The notes beneath the pieces are model-generated. The model was not told the origin of the DNA. It ran no database searches and worked only from the letters and a program-made list of their open reading frames with translations. This document shows positions 1 through 6,730 of a DNA stretch of 10,517 bases, in pieces; position 1 is the stretch's first letter; each line of letters starts with the position of its first letter. Made by a program: the position numbers and the translations under genes. This DNA comes from Deltaproteobacteria bacterium (GTDB lineage Bacteria; Desulfobacterota; Desulfobaccia; Desulfobaccales; 0-14-0-80-60-11): contig JAKAGH010000083.1 of assembly GCA_021817645.1 (NCBI GenBank), positions 1 through 10,517 of the forward strand, read 5' to 3'.

Positions 1-1727
1 CCTTTGTCCAGTACCTGAACCGCAACAAAAACCCCATCCATCCGGACCCCATTTATCTCTCCGGCGCCCGGGGCGGCATCCAGATGGAGATAGCCTTCCA
101 GTACAACGAGACCTACAACGAGCAACTCTTCACCTTTGCCAACAACATCAACACCCGGGAAGGGGGCTCCCATCTGAGCGGCTTCAAGGCGGGCCTCACC
201 CGGGCCATCAACCAATATATGTCCACCGCCGAGCTCCCCAAGGCCCTGAAAAACTCGCACCTCCAGGGGGAAGACGTCCGGGAGGGGCTGACCGCGGTGA
301 TCAGCGTCAAGCTGCCCTCGCCCCAGTTCGAAGGCCAGACCAAGACCAAGCTGGGGAACAGCGAAGTCAAGGGCCTGGTGGAAAACCTCCTGTATGAGAC
401 CTTCCTCACCTTCCTGGGGGAAAATCCCGGGGTGGCCCGGCGCATCCTGGCCAAGCTCCTGGACGCGGCCCGGGCCCGGGAGGCGGCTAGACGCGCCCGG
501 GACTTGGTGCGCAAGAAAGGGGCCCTGGGGGACATGACTCTCCCCGGTAAGCTGGCGGACTGCCAGGAACGGGACCCGGGACGCCGGGAAATCTACCTGG
601 TGGAGGGGGACTCCGCCGGCGGCTCCGCCAAACAGGCCCGGGACCGTCGCTTCCAGGCCATCCTGCCGCTCAAAGGCAAGATCCTGAACGTGGAAAAGGC
701 CCGCTTCGAAAAGATGCTGGAAAATCCGGAGATCCGCACCTTGATCTCTTCTTTGGGCTCGGACCTCTCCAAAAAAGAGGAGGCCAATATTGAGGAGGAC
801 CTCCGGTACCACAAGGTCATCATCATGACTGACGCGGACGTCGACGGCGCCCATATCCGCACTTTGCTCCTCACCTTTTTCTACCGGCAAATGGAGGCCC
901 TGGTCAAAGGGGGCTACCTGTATATCGCCCAGCCGCCGCTCTACCGCGTCACCCGGGGCAGTGAAAAGATCTATCTGAAAGACGACTCGGAGTTCAAAAC
1001 CTACCTGATCCAGCGGGGCCTGGAGAAAAAGCGCCTGCGCCTGGGTCCCGAGCGCACTATCCAGGGCCCGGCCCTGTCCCAGGCCCTGGAAAAGGTCTTT
1101 GCCTACCAGGAGTATCTCACCCGCTTTGAAAAGCGGGGTCTGGCCCGGGAGATCCTGCGCCTGTTCCTGGATCAGGGCATAATCTCCAAAGAGAGTCTGC
1201 GCCAGGAAGAGAGGCTGTCCACCTTGCTCCCGGCCTTGGAGGCCGGCGGCCGCTGGCATGGCCGCCTGGAGGAGGATGAAGAACACCACGCCCAGGCCAT
1301 CCTCATTGCCGACGGCCAGCGGGAAGCCCCGGAGATGCGCCTGGATTGGGAGCTTTTAGGGGGCAGCGATTTTCAGGCCCTGGTGAAGCTGGACCAGTCC
1401 CTGGTGGATTTCCAGTCTCCGCCCCATCGCCTGGAAGAAAAGGAAAAAACCTGGGAATTCGCCACCCTGGAGGAACTGGTGGCCTTTATCCTGGAGGCAG
1501 GTCAAAAAGGTGTGTCTATCCAGCGCTTTAAAGGTCTGGGAGAAATGAATCCGGAGCAGCTCTGGGAGACCGCCATGGACCCGGAAACCCGCACCCTGCT
1601 TAAGGTCAACATCGAGGACGCCTATGCTGCGGATGAAATCTTCACCATCCTCATGGGTGACAAGGTGGAACCGCGGCGTGATTTTATTCAGAGCAACGTC
1701 CTTGAATTAAACGAATTGGATATTTAA
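1..1727 (+). CDS. gyrB: DNA gyrase subunit B, C-terminal ~575 residues (5' end outside window)
   Basis: GyrB is the ATPase and TOPRIM subunit of gyrase (A2B2), which negatively supercoils DNA in the cytoplasm. The reading frame enters at the window edge (first full codon at base 3, beginning FVQYLNRNK), so roughly the first 225 residues, including the ATP-binding GHKL domain, are missing. Visible in order are the rest of the transducer domain (NINTREGGSHLSGF), the TOPRIM domain with the EGDSAGG motif (metal-binding Glu codon at 603-605), PLKGKILNVEKARF and DADVDGAHIRTLL, then a long insert of about 150 residues typical of proteobacterial GyrB. The conserved tail has RFKGLGEMNPEQLWE and MGDKVEPRR, ending ELDI. 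The insert and the MNPEQLW tail favour GyrB over ParE. The stop is TAA at 1725-1727. No gyrA follows within the window. No clear terminator hairpin is visible just after the stop. Confidence 0.97.
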   Translation, partial: FVQYLNRNKNPIHPDPIYLSGARGGIQMEIAFQYNETYNEQLFTFANNINTREGGSHLSGFKAGLTRAINQYMSTAELPKALKNSHLQGEDVREGLTAVISVKLPSPQFEGQTKTKLGNSEVKGLVENLLYETFLTFLGENPGVARRILAKLLDAARAREAARRARDLVRKKGALGDMTLPGKLADCQERDPGRREIYLVEGDSAGGSAKQARDRRFQAILPLKGKILNVEKARFEKMLENPEIRTLISSLGSDLSKKEEANIEEDLRYHKVIIMTDADVDGAHIRTLLLTFFYRQMEALVKGGYLYIAQPPLYRVTRGSEKIYLKDDSEFKTYLIQRGLEKKRLRLGPERTIQGPALSQALEKVFAYQEYLTRFEKRGLAREILRLFLDQGIISKESLRQEERLSTLLPALEAGGRWHGRLEEDEEHHAQAILIADGQREAPEMRLDWELLGGSDFQALVKLDQSLVDFQSPPHRLEEKEKTWEFATLEELVAFILEAGQKGVSIQRFKGLGEMNPEQLWETAMDPETRTLLKVNIEDAYAADEIFTILMGDKVEPRRDFIQSNVLELNELDI

Positions 1728-1886
1728 CATAAATTTACCGGGCGGGAGAAAGGGCCGCGAGTCAATCATCCTCCTGCGGGCAGGCCCTGTTCTGGGGCAG
1801 GTCCGGAGGTTAGGGGGAAAAAACCGGGGGTACGGGCGTCCGTCGGCGCCGGTCTTCGGCCCTTTACCCCGCCCCCACTACTTTCT

Positions 1887-1892
1887 GGAGGG
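1887..1892 (+). promoter_or_regulatory. Shine-Dalgarno sequence of the 134-residue protein
   Basis: GGAGGG lies six bases before the ATG at 1899 and fixes this start. The 171-base gap after gyrB contains GC-rich, weakly self-complementary sequence, but I could not identify a convincing -35/-10 pair. Confidence 0.6.
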
Positions 1893-1898
1893 ACCGTT

Positions 1899-2303
1899 AT
1901 GCACCGCAAAGCCAAATTCAAGATTTATGTCACCCGCCGCGAAATGCTCCAAGTTGGCGATGTCCCGGACCATTCCCTGATGCTCACCGAACTGGAAGGC
2001 TGTCCCCTAGAATATACTCCTGGGGTCGCGGGAGAGTTTGTCTACCGGCGCAGCGTCGGCTTCCATGACCGCATCAAGGGCGACGGGCGGATGCACGGTT
2101 ATGCCACCACCGTTTACGCTAACGGCGCAGTTTACTCCCGCTTTACCGGGGACAAAAACGGCGAAATGACCAAGGGTAAGTGGGAGGTGGACAAAGGTAT
2201 CGGCAAATTGGCGGGCCTCAAGGGCGCGGGCACTTTTGTGGTGACCCCGAGCGACAAGCCCGGGGTATTCATCCTGGAAATGCAAGGCGAGTACGAATTA
2301 TAA
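1899..2303 (+). CDS. Small conserved hypothetical protein, probably beta-barrel (allene-oxide-cyclase/DUF3224-like pattern)
   Basis: This is a 134-residue protein with no signal peptide and no membrane segment, so probably cytoplasmic. I do not recognise a named family with certainty. The second half alternates short beta-like stretches with Gly: GYATTVYANGAVYSRF, then GKWEVDKGIGKLAGLKGAGTF. The pattern G-x-W-x(5)-G-x-G-x-L-x-G-x-x-G-x-G-T-F resembles the repeat edge seen in small eight-stranded barrels of the DUF3224/allene-oxide-cyclase-like type, where it forms strands rather than an active site. No catalytic residues can be named. The start is supported by a good SD (GGAGGG). The gene stands alone: it is 171 bases after gyrB and is followed by a strong hairpin terminator. 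Function unknown; barrel assignment is a fold-level guess. Confidence 0.8.
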   Translation: MHRKAKFKIYVTRREMLQVGDVPDHSLMLTELEGCPLEYTPGVAGEFVYRRSVGFHDRIKGDGRMHGYATTVYANGAVYSRFTGDKNGEMTKGKWEVDKGIGKLAGLKGAGTFVVTPSDKPGVFILEMQGEYEL

Positions 2304-2338
2304 GCCCTTTTTTCCTCTGATTAAGGAGCGGAGCGGTT

Positions 2339-2370
2339 GGGGCGGTTTTCGAACCGCCCCTTCAATTTTC
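2339..2370 (+). terminator. Rho-independent terminator after the 134-residue gene
   Basis: A perfect 9-bp GC-rich stem (GGGGCGGTT, 2339-2347, with AACCGCCCC, 2352-2360) closes a TTCG tetraloop and is followed by the T-rich tail TTCAATTTTC. It lies 36 bases after the stop codon at 2303. The stem is symmetric, but a T-rich tail is only obvious on the + strand. Confidence 0.85.
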
Positions 2371-2449
2371 TCTGTAGATTGAAAAATTGTGTGATAATTA
2401 TGTGAGATTTTGCTGGCAAGTTGCCGTCAAAGAACGATCGTTATATGGT

Positions 2450-2507
2450 GTAGGGGCATAGCTTGCTATGCCCTTCAGAGCCTCGGCACAGCAAGCTGTA
2501 CCCCTAC
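2450..2507. repeat. Imperfect 18-bp inverted repeat with a nested hairpin (dispersed palindromic repeat type)
   Basis: The outer arms GTAGGGGCATAGCTTGCT (2450-2467) and AGCAAGCTGTACCCCTAC (2490-2507) pair with two mismatches. The left arm also folds with the next bases into an inner perfect 7-bp hairpin, GGGCATA (2454-2460) with TATGCCC (2467-2473). The two folds are mutually exclusive. Elements of the form GTAGGGGCA...TGCCCCTAC bordering a GC-rich palindrome occur as scattered intergenic repeats in many GC-rich bacteria, so this is probably one copy of such a family. It lies between a terminator and the next gene, has no coding content and ends 82 bases before the start at 2590. Copy number cannot be judged from one window. 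Confidence 0.65.
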
Positions 2508-2589
2508 GAAATTATTTAGCTTTAGATGAAAAATTTGCCCTAACTCTTTGCGGGGTTAGAAGTCCGATAATTTTAAGGGACGAAAACCG

Positions 2590-2955
2590 ATGCCGGAACC
2601 GACCTGCGCCAAGTGCCACGCCGCGCTGGAGCCCGGGGAAGCCCGGGAATACCTGGGCCAGGAGCTCTGCGAAGACTGCTACCTGGATTCCCAGACCATC
2701 ACCAAGACCTGCGACCCCTGGGCGGTGCACACGGCCAAAAGTCTCAAGGATCTGCCCGGGGGACAAAACCTGACTCCCTTGCAGCAGCAGCTCTACGACC
2801 TGGTGAAAGACCGGGGCGAGGTGCCGCTGCTCGAGGCCGCGGCGCATTTGGGCCTGAGCGAAGCGGAGCTGCGCCGGGAATTCGCGCCCTTGCGCCACAT
2901 GGAAAAGCTCCGGGCCTGTAAGAAGGATGATCTCATCCACCTCACCCTGTTTTGA
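2590..2955 (+). CDS. Small Zn-finger (CxxC-x17-CxxC) plus winged-helix-like protein
   Basis: This is a 121-residue cytoplasmic protein of unrecognised family. Residues 6-30 form a treble-clef/LIM-like metal site: C6-x2-C9, then 17 residues, then C27-x2-C30 (CEDCY). A linker around residues 33-58 contains C41. Residues about 61-118 look like a winged helix: LTPLQQQLYDLVKDRGEV, then a helix-turn-helix AAAHLGLSEAELRREF and a basic wing (MEKLRACKKDDL). This suggests a metal-dependent DNA- or protein-binding regulator. The ATG is preceded by AAGGGA (2575-2580) at nine bases. The TGA stop overlaps the TTG start of the ECF sigma gene (TTGA at 2952-2955), so the two are almost certainly co-translated. 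It could be a partner or regulator of that sigma factor. It lacks the HxxxCxxC signature of classical zinc anti-sigma (ZAS) factors, so anti-sigma activity is only a possibility. Confidence 0.8.
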   Translation: MPEPTCAKCHAALEPGEAREYLGQELCEDCYLDSQTITKTCDPWAVHTAKSLKDLPGGQNLTPLQQQLYDLVKDRGEVPLLEAAAHLGLSEAELRREFAPLRHMEKLRACKKDDLIHLTLF

Positions 2956-3509
2956 GCGCTGAACCCACCGACCTGGATTATGCCCTGCTGCGCCGGGTGG
3001 CTAAGGGAGAGGCTCCGGCCCTGACGGAACTCATCCGCCGCCACCAGACCCGCCTCTATAATTTGGCCTACCGGCTGCTCAAGGACCCCCTGGACGCGGA
3101 AGACGCCCTCCAGGAGGTTTTTATCAAGGTTTATGAACACGCCTCCTCCTTCGAGCCTAAGGCGACGGTGAGCGCCTGGCTCAACCGCATCACCGCCAAC
3201 CACTGCCTAAACCGCCTGCGCCAGCGCCATTTCCAGGAGCCCCTGGAGCAGGAAGACGCCGTGGCCCTGCCGGACGCCGGGGCCAGCCCGCTCGAAGCCC
3301 TGGAGGAACAGCACCTGGCCCGGCGGCTGGAGGATTTGCTGGCCGCGCTCCCGGAAAACCAGCGCCGGGCCCTGGTCCTGAAACGCTTCGGCGATCTCTC
3401 CTACCAGGAAATCGGGGCAGAAATGGGCCTCAGCCCCCAGGCCGTGGACGGTCTGCTGAAACGAGCCCGGCAGTTTTTGAAGAAGGCTTTGCAAGAGTAT
3501 TTGGAATAA
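2952..3509 (+). CDS. ECF-type RNA polymerase sigma factor (sigma70 family, RpoE-like)
   Basis: This 185-residue protein directs core RNA polymerase to alternative promoters. Region 2 spans about residues 24-95: the core-binding helix DAEDALQEVFIKVYEH (2.2) and the -10-recognition helix SAWLNRITANHCLNRLRQRH (2.4). A variable acidic linker follows, then region 4 at about residues 125-180, with ALPENQRRALVLKRFGDLSY and the helix-turn-helix YQEIGAEMGLSPQAVDGLLKRAR for -35 binding. Length and the absence of regions 1 and 3 fit the ECF class. The start is TTG at 2952: an in-frame stop at 2928 leaves no ATG or GTG upstream, and beginning here gives the usual short lead into the first helix. There is no close SD, so translation is probably coupled to the preceding Zn-finger gene through the TTGA overlap. 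No transmembrane anti-sigma gene follows; the next gene converges from the other strand. Confidence 0.93.
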   Translation: MSAEPTDLDYALLRRVAKGEAPALTELIRRHQTRLYNLAYRLLKDPLDAEDALQEVFIKVYEHASSFEPKATVSAWLNRITANHCLNRLRQRHFQEPLEQEDAVALPDAGASPLEALEEQHLARRLEDLLAALPENQRRALVLKRFGDLSYQEIGAEMGLSPQAVDGLLKRARQFLKKALQEYLE

Positions 3510-3518
3510 TTTTGATCT

Positions 3519-3557
3519 GTCATTCTGAACGGAGTGTAGCGGAGTGAAGAATCTCGC
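3519..3557. repeat. CATTCTGA...GAAGAATCTCG interspersed-repeat-like sequence
   Basis: The stretch begins GTCATTCTGAAC and ends GTGAAGAATCTCGC, with an internal direct repeat GGAGTG (3531-3536 and 3541-3546). The pattern GTCATTCTGAGCG...GCGAAGAATCTC recurs in intergenic regions of many unrelated bacterial genomes, from memory of such sequences, and this looks like a diverged copy. It sits ten bases after the sigma-factor stop, in the convergent gap. Confidence 0.5.
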
Positions 3558-3612
3558 ATTTACTGAAGCAGACGAGACTCAGTGGTTCTGCGTCTTTAGA
3601 TGGAATAACGCC

Positions 3613-3636
3613 AAAGGCGGGAGGCGCTTCGCCTTT
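3613..3636. terminator. Hairpin between convergent genes, possible bidirectional terminator
   Basis: AAAGGCG (3613-3619) can pair with CGCCTTT (3630-3636). A tighter alternative is AGGCG (3622-3626), loop CTT, CGCCT (3630-3634). It lies between the sigma-factor stop (3509) and the hydrolase stop (3651, opposite strand), where a shared terminator would be expected. Neither side has a proper T run, so strength is doubtful. Confidence 0.35.
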
Positions 3637-3650
3637 CCTCCTTACCTCCC

Positions 3651-4490
3651 TTATGGCGCAATGGCAAACACCCGGGCCGGAAAACCGGAGCCGCCCCTGG
3701 GCTTGGGGAAAGCCGCCACCACCAGGGCGCCGGCCTCCGGCACCTGGTCCAGGTTGGTCAGGAGCTCGATTTGATAATGGTTCTGTTTCAAGATGTAGGT
3801 CTCTAAAGAATAGTCGTCTTTAGACGTGGCCATCCCCGGGTCCGTATCCGTGGTCTCATGCCCCGAAGCCGTAATCTTCCGGGTTTCATAAAGATATTTC
3901 AATACTTCCATACTCCAGCCCGGGTAGTGAGCAACCCCGCGGGCATCCTTGTTCTCCATGGCTTTCATATCCGGCCAGCGCTTGGACCAGTCGGTGCGCA
4001 TGACCACAAAAGCCCCCTGAGGTACGGGGCCGTGGCGATTTTCCCAGTCTTTAACGTCGCTCATGCTGATGGTGTAATCCGGGTTTTGGGCCACCTTCTC
4101 GTGCACGTCAATGACCACCAGGGGCAGGATCATTTCTTTGACGTCGATCTGATCCACGGTGCGCCCGCCTTTCGCAAAGTGCGCCGGCGGGTCCACATGG
4201 GTCCCCCACTGGCCCACGTGCGTGAAGGACTGGGCATAAAAGCCGCTCCCCAGTTTGCCCGCCCCCGGTTCATACCAGTACAGGGTTTCTCTCTTCTCAT
4301 CGGGAAAGCCCGGGCAATGGGGAATCCCCGGAGCGAAGGCATGGGTGAGATCGATGAACTTTTTGGTCTTTATTATTTGCCAGGCATCGTTCAGGGTGAG
4401 CTTTTCTGCAGCCAGGCAGCAAGGTGCGCCAGCAAACATCACCCACATCAGCAGCAGAAACAGCCCCGTAATGCTCCTTAAAATTTTCAT
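3651..4490 (-). CDS. Secreted cyclase-family (kynurenine formamidase-like) metal-dependent hydrolase
   Basis: This 279-residue protein has an N-terminal signal peptide (K2, hydrophobic core about residues 7-22, cleavage likely near CLAA-EK, residues 25-30) and is therefore probably periplasmic. The mature part is a PF04199 cyclase/formamidase-like domain: FIDLTHAFAPGIP at the start, the metal motif QWGTHVDPPAHF with H98, D100 and H104, and later GHETTDTDPG (H211, E212). Family members hydrolyse amide or ring bonds, for example N-formylkynurenine or isatin, using a divalent metal; the substrate here cannot be read from sequence. The ligand normally four residues before the GTHxD histidine is Gln94 here, a variant that needs checking. 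The ATG has a good SD (GGGGGAG, about seven bases away). It is the last gene of the minus-strand block, 77 bases after cyclase B with no visible terminator between, so it is probably co-transcribed. Confidence 0.88.
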   Translation of the reverse strand: MKILRSITGLFLLLMWVMFAGAPCCLAAEKLTLNDAWQIIKTKKFIDLTHAFAPGIPHCPGFPDEKRETLYWYEPGAGKLGSGFYAQSFTHVGQWGTHVDPPAHFAKGGRTVDQIDVKEMILPLVVIDVHEKVAQNPDYTISMSDVKDWENRHGPVPQGAFVVMRTDWSKRWPDMKAMENKDARGVAHYPGWSMEVLKYLYETRKITASGHETTDTDPGMATSKDDYSLETYILKQNHYQIELLTNLDQVPEAGALVVAAFPKPRGGSGFPARVFAIAP

Positions 4491-4567
4491 CAGTTTTCTC
4501 CCCCTTCCATGAGAAAGCCCGGCGGCATTTAGGGCAACCTCGTAATATCTTTCCTTACCCGCCCTGC

Positions 4568-6730
4568 CTATTCCTGCACCAGGGCAGCGCTTATAACCGC
4601 CCGGCTCTCCGGGGAGACGGAGGTGAAATGGAGGTGGGCTTCGCGGGTGTCGCCGGCCCCGGGCGTCACGGTAGTCACCTTGCAGTAAATCTTTCCGGGT
4701 CTTTCGTTTCCTGCCGCGTCCAGCAGGTGGAGGCGCACGTCCTCCCAGGCCGTCAGCTCGCCGTCAAACTGAATGGCGGCTGCCGTGTCGGAGAGTTCGG
4801 TAATTTGGGCCGTGCCGCTGACGCCAATGATCATCTTGTTTTTGATGTGGTAGAGGTGGACCGGCAGGCTTTGGGCCAGGGCCACCAGGGCCTCGCGGCG
4901 TTCCGGGAGGCGCAGGTTGTAGGGGCCGTGGATGGCCCGCACCTCATAGAGGGTGGCCGGTTCCGGCACGCCTTTCATCTCCGCTTGGATGACCTCGCCT
5001 ACGTCGATGATGTCCTTGACCCGCCAGTGGGTGGCGGGGCCTATGAGCACCTGGCCGCCCACGGCGTAGGATTCGATGCGGGAGGCGAAATTCACGTCCG
5101 CGCCCACCACGCTGTATTTGGTACGCTTTTCCGAGCCGATGTTGCCCACCACCACGGAGCCGGTGTTCACGGCGATGCCCATCTCCAGATGGGGCATGCC
5201 GTCCGCAGCGTTGGCGGCGTTAATCCCCTCCATGGCCCCCTGCATGGCCAGGGCGCAGGCTACGGCCCGGGCCGGATGGTCCTCCAGGGGCTCGGGCGCG
5301 CCGAAAAAGGCCAGGATGCCGTCGCCCATAATCTCATCGATCACTGCCCGGTAATCTATGAGAATCTCGATCATTTTCTCCAGGTAGCGGTTGAGGAAGG
5401 TAATGACCTGCTCCGGGTCCATCTCCGCGGTGAGTGCGGTGAAGCCCCGCAAGTCGGAGAAAAGCAGCGTCACCTCCCGGGTTTCGCCCCCCAGGGCCAG
5501 GGCTCCTTCGGATTCCAGGAGCCGTTTCACCACTTCCTGGGTGACGTAGCGGCCGAAGGTGTCCCGGATGAAGTCCCGCTTCTCCATATAGTCCGTGAGC
5601 TGCAGCCCCAATTCGTTGAAAGAGTGGGCCAGCTGCTTGATCTCTTTGGCGCCGGTTTCCGGCACGGTGACGGAGAAATCCCCGTGGCCCAGGGCCGCGG
5701 CGGTCTGGGCCAGAGTTCTCAAGGGTTTGGTAATGCCCCGGGACAGGAGGGTGATCACCACCCCCAGGAAGATCAAACCGACGCAGCCGATGATGGTCAG
5801 CCTCTGGCTCAAGCGCCGCACATTGGCGAACAATTCCGCTTCCGGGAAAATGACCCCCAGGGTCAAGCCGGTGGAACCAAGAGGGGTATAGTACATCCAG
5901 GATTTTTCCCGGGTGACAAAGTCATTAACCGGAACAAAGCCATGGCCGCCCCGGATCATATCCCGGCCTATCTGCCGCAGCTGCGGATCATTCTCGGCCA
6001 CGGCCAGGCTGAACATACTTTCCCGCATGATCAACTTTTTATTGGGATGAGTGAGCAGACGCCCATTTTGGGAGACGAGAAAGGCGTAGCCGGTCTGATA
6101 AATTCGTACGGAAGCCACCAGCTTTTCTAATTTCATCAGGGAGATATCCGCGGTCACCACACCCCGCACTTCTTTGCGCCCCTCTTTTTCCCCGTAAAAA
6201 GGCGCGGAATAAGTGGACATGACGATGTTGCCGCCCCCCTCATCATAATAAGGTTCACTCCAAATGGGGCGCTGCAGTTCTTTGGGAATTTGGTACCAAT
6301 CCAAATAGAAGTACTGGTAGGTATCGTTTCCCAAATAGCTGAGTTTGATCTTGCCTTGATGTCGATAGACATAAGGGGCGAAATAATACTTCTTGGGGTC
6401 AGCGGCAAAGGGTTCGAAAGAGACCGAAATCCCGTAAATTTCGGGGTTATTGGCCAGGGCCCGGTTGAGCAGGCGCAACAGGTCGGGTTGGGAAAAGGGC
6501 TGCTCTTCCAGGATGGTGGCCAGCAGGCGGGGAATCTTCTCCACCCCTTGCAAGGTGACCTCAATCTTGTTGCCGGTGGCCAAAGCCAGATTTTTGGCGT
6601 CTTCCACCGCATCGTCCATGATGGCGGCCTTGGAAGCCCAGTAATTATAAGTCAAAGCCGCAACAAAAATGAGAGCGGTAAAGGTAAGGATATAGATGGT
6701 GAGCCTGGTGGCCAGGCCGCTATTTTTCAT
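4568..6730 (-). CDS. Cyclase B: membrane receptor class III adenylate/guanylate cyclase (dCache-HAMP-cyclase-PilZ-like)
   Basis: This 720-residue receptor makes a cyclic nucleotide from ATP or GTP in response to a periplasmic signal. TM1 is at about 9-28. A large periplasmic double-Cache sensor spans about 32-305 (WSEPYYDEGGG, GVVTADISLMKLEKLV, GYAFLVSQNGRLLTHPN). TM2 is at about 310-330, followed by HAMP (about 330-383) and a helix with RDFIRDTFGRYVTQEVVKRLL. The catalytic domain is at about 415-600, with metal aspartates D426 (FSDLRGFT) and D470 (MGDGILAFFG) and transition-state residues N547 and R551 (VNFASR). The purine-selecting positions are E466, where adenylate cyclases usually have Lys, and S540, so substrate is uncertain. 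Residues about 605-720 form a PilZ-like tail without the c-di-GMP motifs. The ATG at 6730 lies inside the end of the binding-protein gene (11-base overlap). A GTG at 6742 would add four residues but has no SD. Confidence 0.93.
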   Translation of the reverse strand: MKNSGLATRLTIYILTFTALIFVAALTYNYWASKAAIMDDAVEDAKNLALATGNKIEVTLQGVEKIPRLLATILEEQPFSQPDLLRLLNRALANNPEIYGISVSFEPFAADPKKYYFAPYVYRHQGKIKLSYLGNDTYQYFYLDWYQIPKELQRPIWSEPYYDEGGGNIVMSTYSAPFYGEKEGRKEVRGVVTADISLMKLEKLVASVRIYQTGYAFLVSQNGRLLTHPNKKLIMRESMFSLAVAENDPQLRQIGRDMIRGGHGFVPVNDFVTREKSWMYYTPLGSTGLTLGVIFPEAELFANVRRLSQRLTIIGCVGLIFLGVVITLLSRGITKPLRTLAQTAAALGHGDFSVTVPETGAKEIKQLAHSFNELGLQLTDYMEKRDFIRDTFGRYVTQEVVKRLLESEGALALGGETREVTLLFSDLRGFTALTAEMDPEQVITFLNRYLEKMIEILIDYRAVIDEIMGDGILAFFGAPEPLEDHPARAVACALAMQGAMEGINAANAADGMPHLEMGIAVNTGSVVVGNIGSEKRTKYSVVGADVNFASRIESYAVGGQVLIGPATHWRVKDIIDVGEVIQAEMKGVPEPATLYEVRAIHGPYNLRLPERREALVALAQSLPVHLYHIKNKMIIGVSGTAQITELSDTAAAIQFDGELTAWEDVRLHLLDAAGNERPGKIYCKVTTVTPGAGDTREAHLHFTSVSPESRAVISAALVQE

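Noticed and set aside
2390..2405. TGTGA-N6-TGTGA, suggestive of a CRP/FNR-family site and tempting given the cyclases nearby
   Set aside because: The two halves are direct repeats, not the inverted TGTGA-N6-TCACA required for a CRP dimer site, and the sequence is AT-rich by nature.
2468..2773. 101-codon + strand frame beginning inside the palindromic repeat
   Set aside because: Low-complexity Arg/Pro-rich translation in the wrong frame of the Zn-finger gene; no SD.
3858..4481. 207-codon open frame on the + strand opposite the secreted hydrolase
   Set aside because: Shadow of the minus-strand gene, with no SD and no recognisable motif.
4628..6130. 500-codon open frame on the + strand opposite cyclase B
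   Set aside because: Antisense shadow of a GC-rich gene. Its His/Gly/Gln-rich translation has no domain pattern, while the minus frame has complete catalytic motifs.
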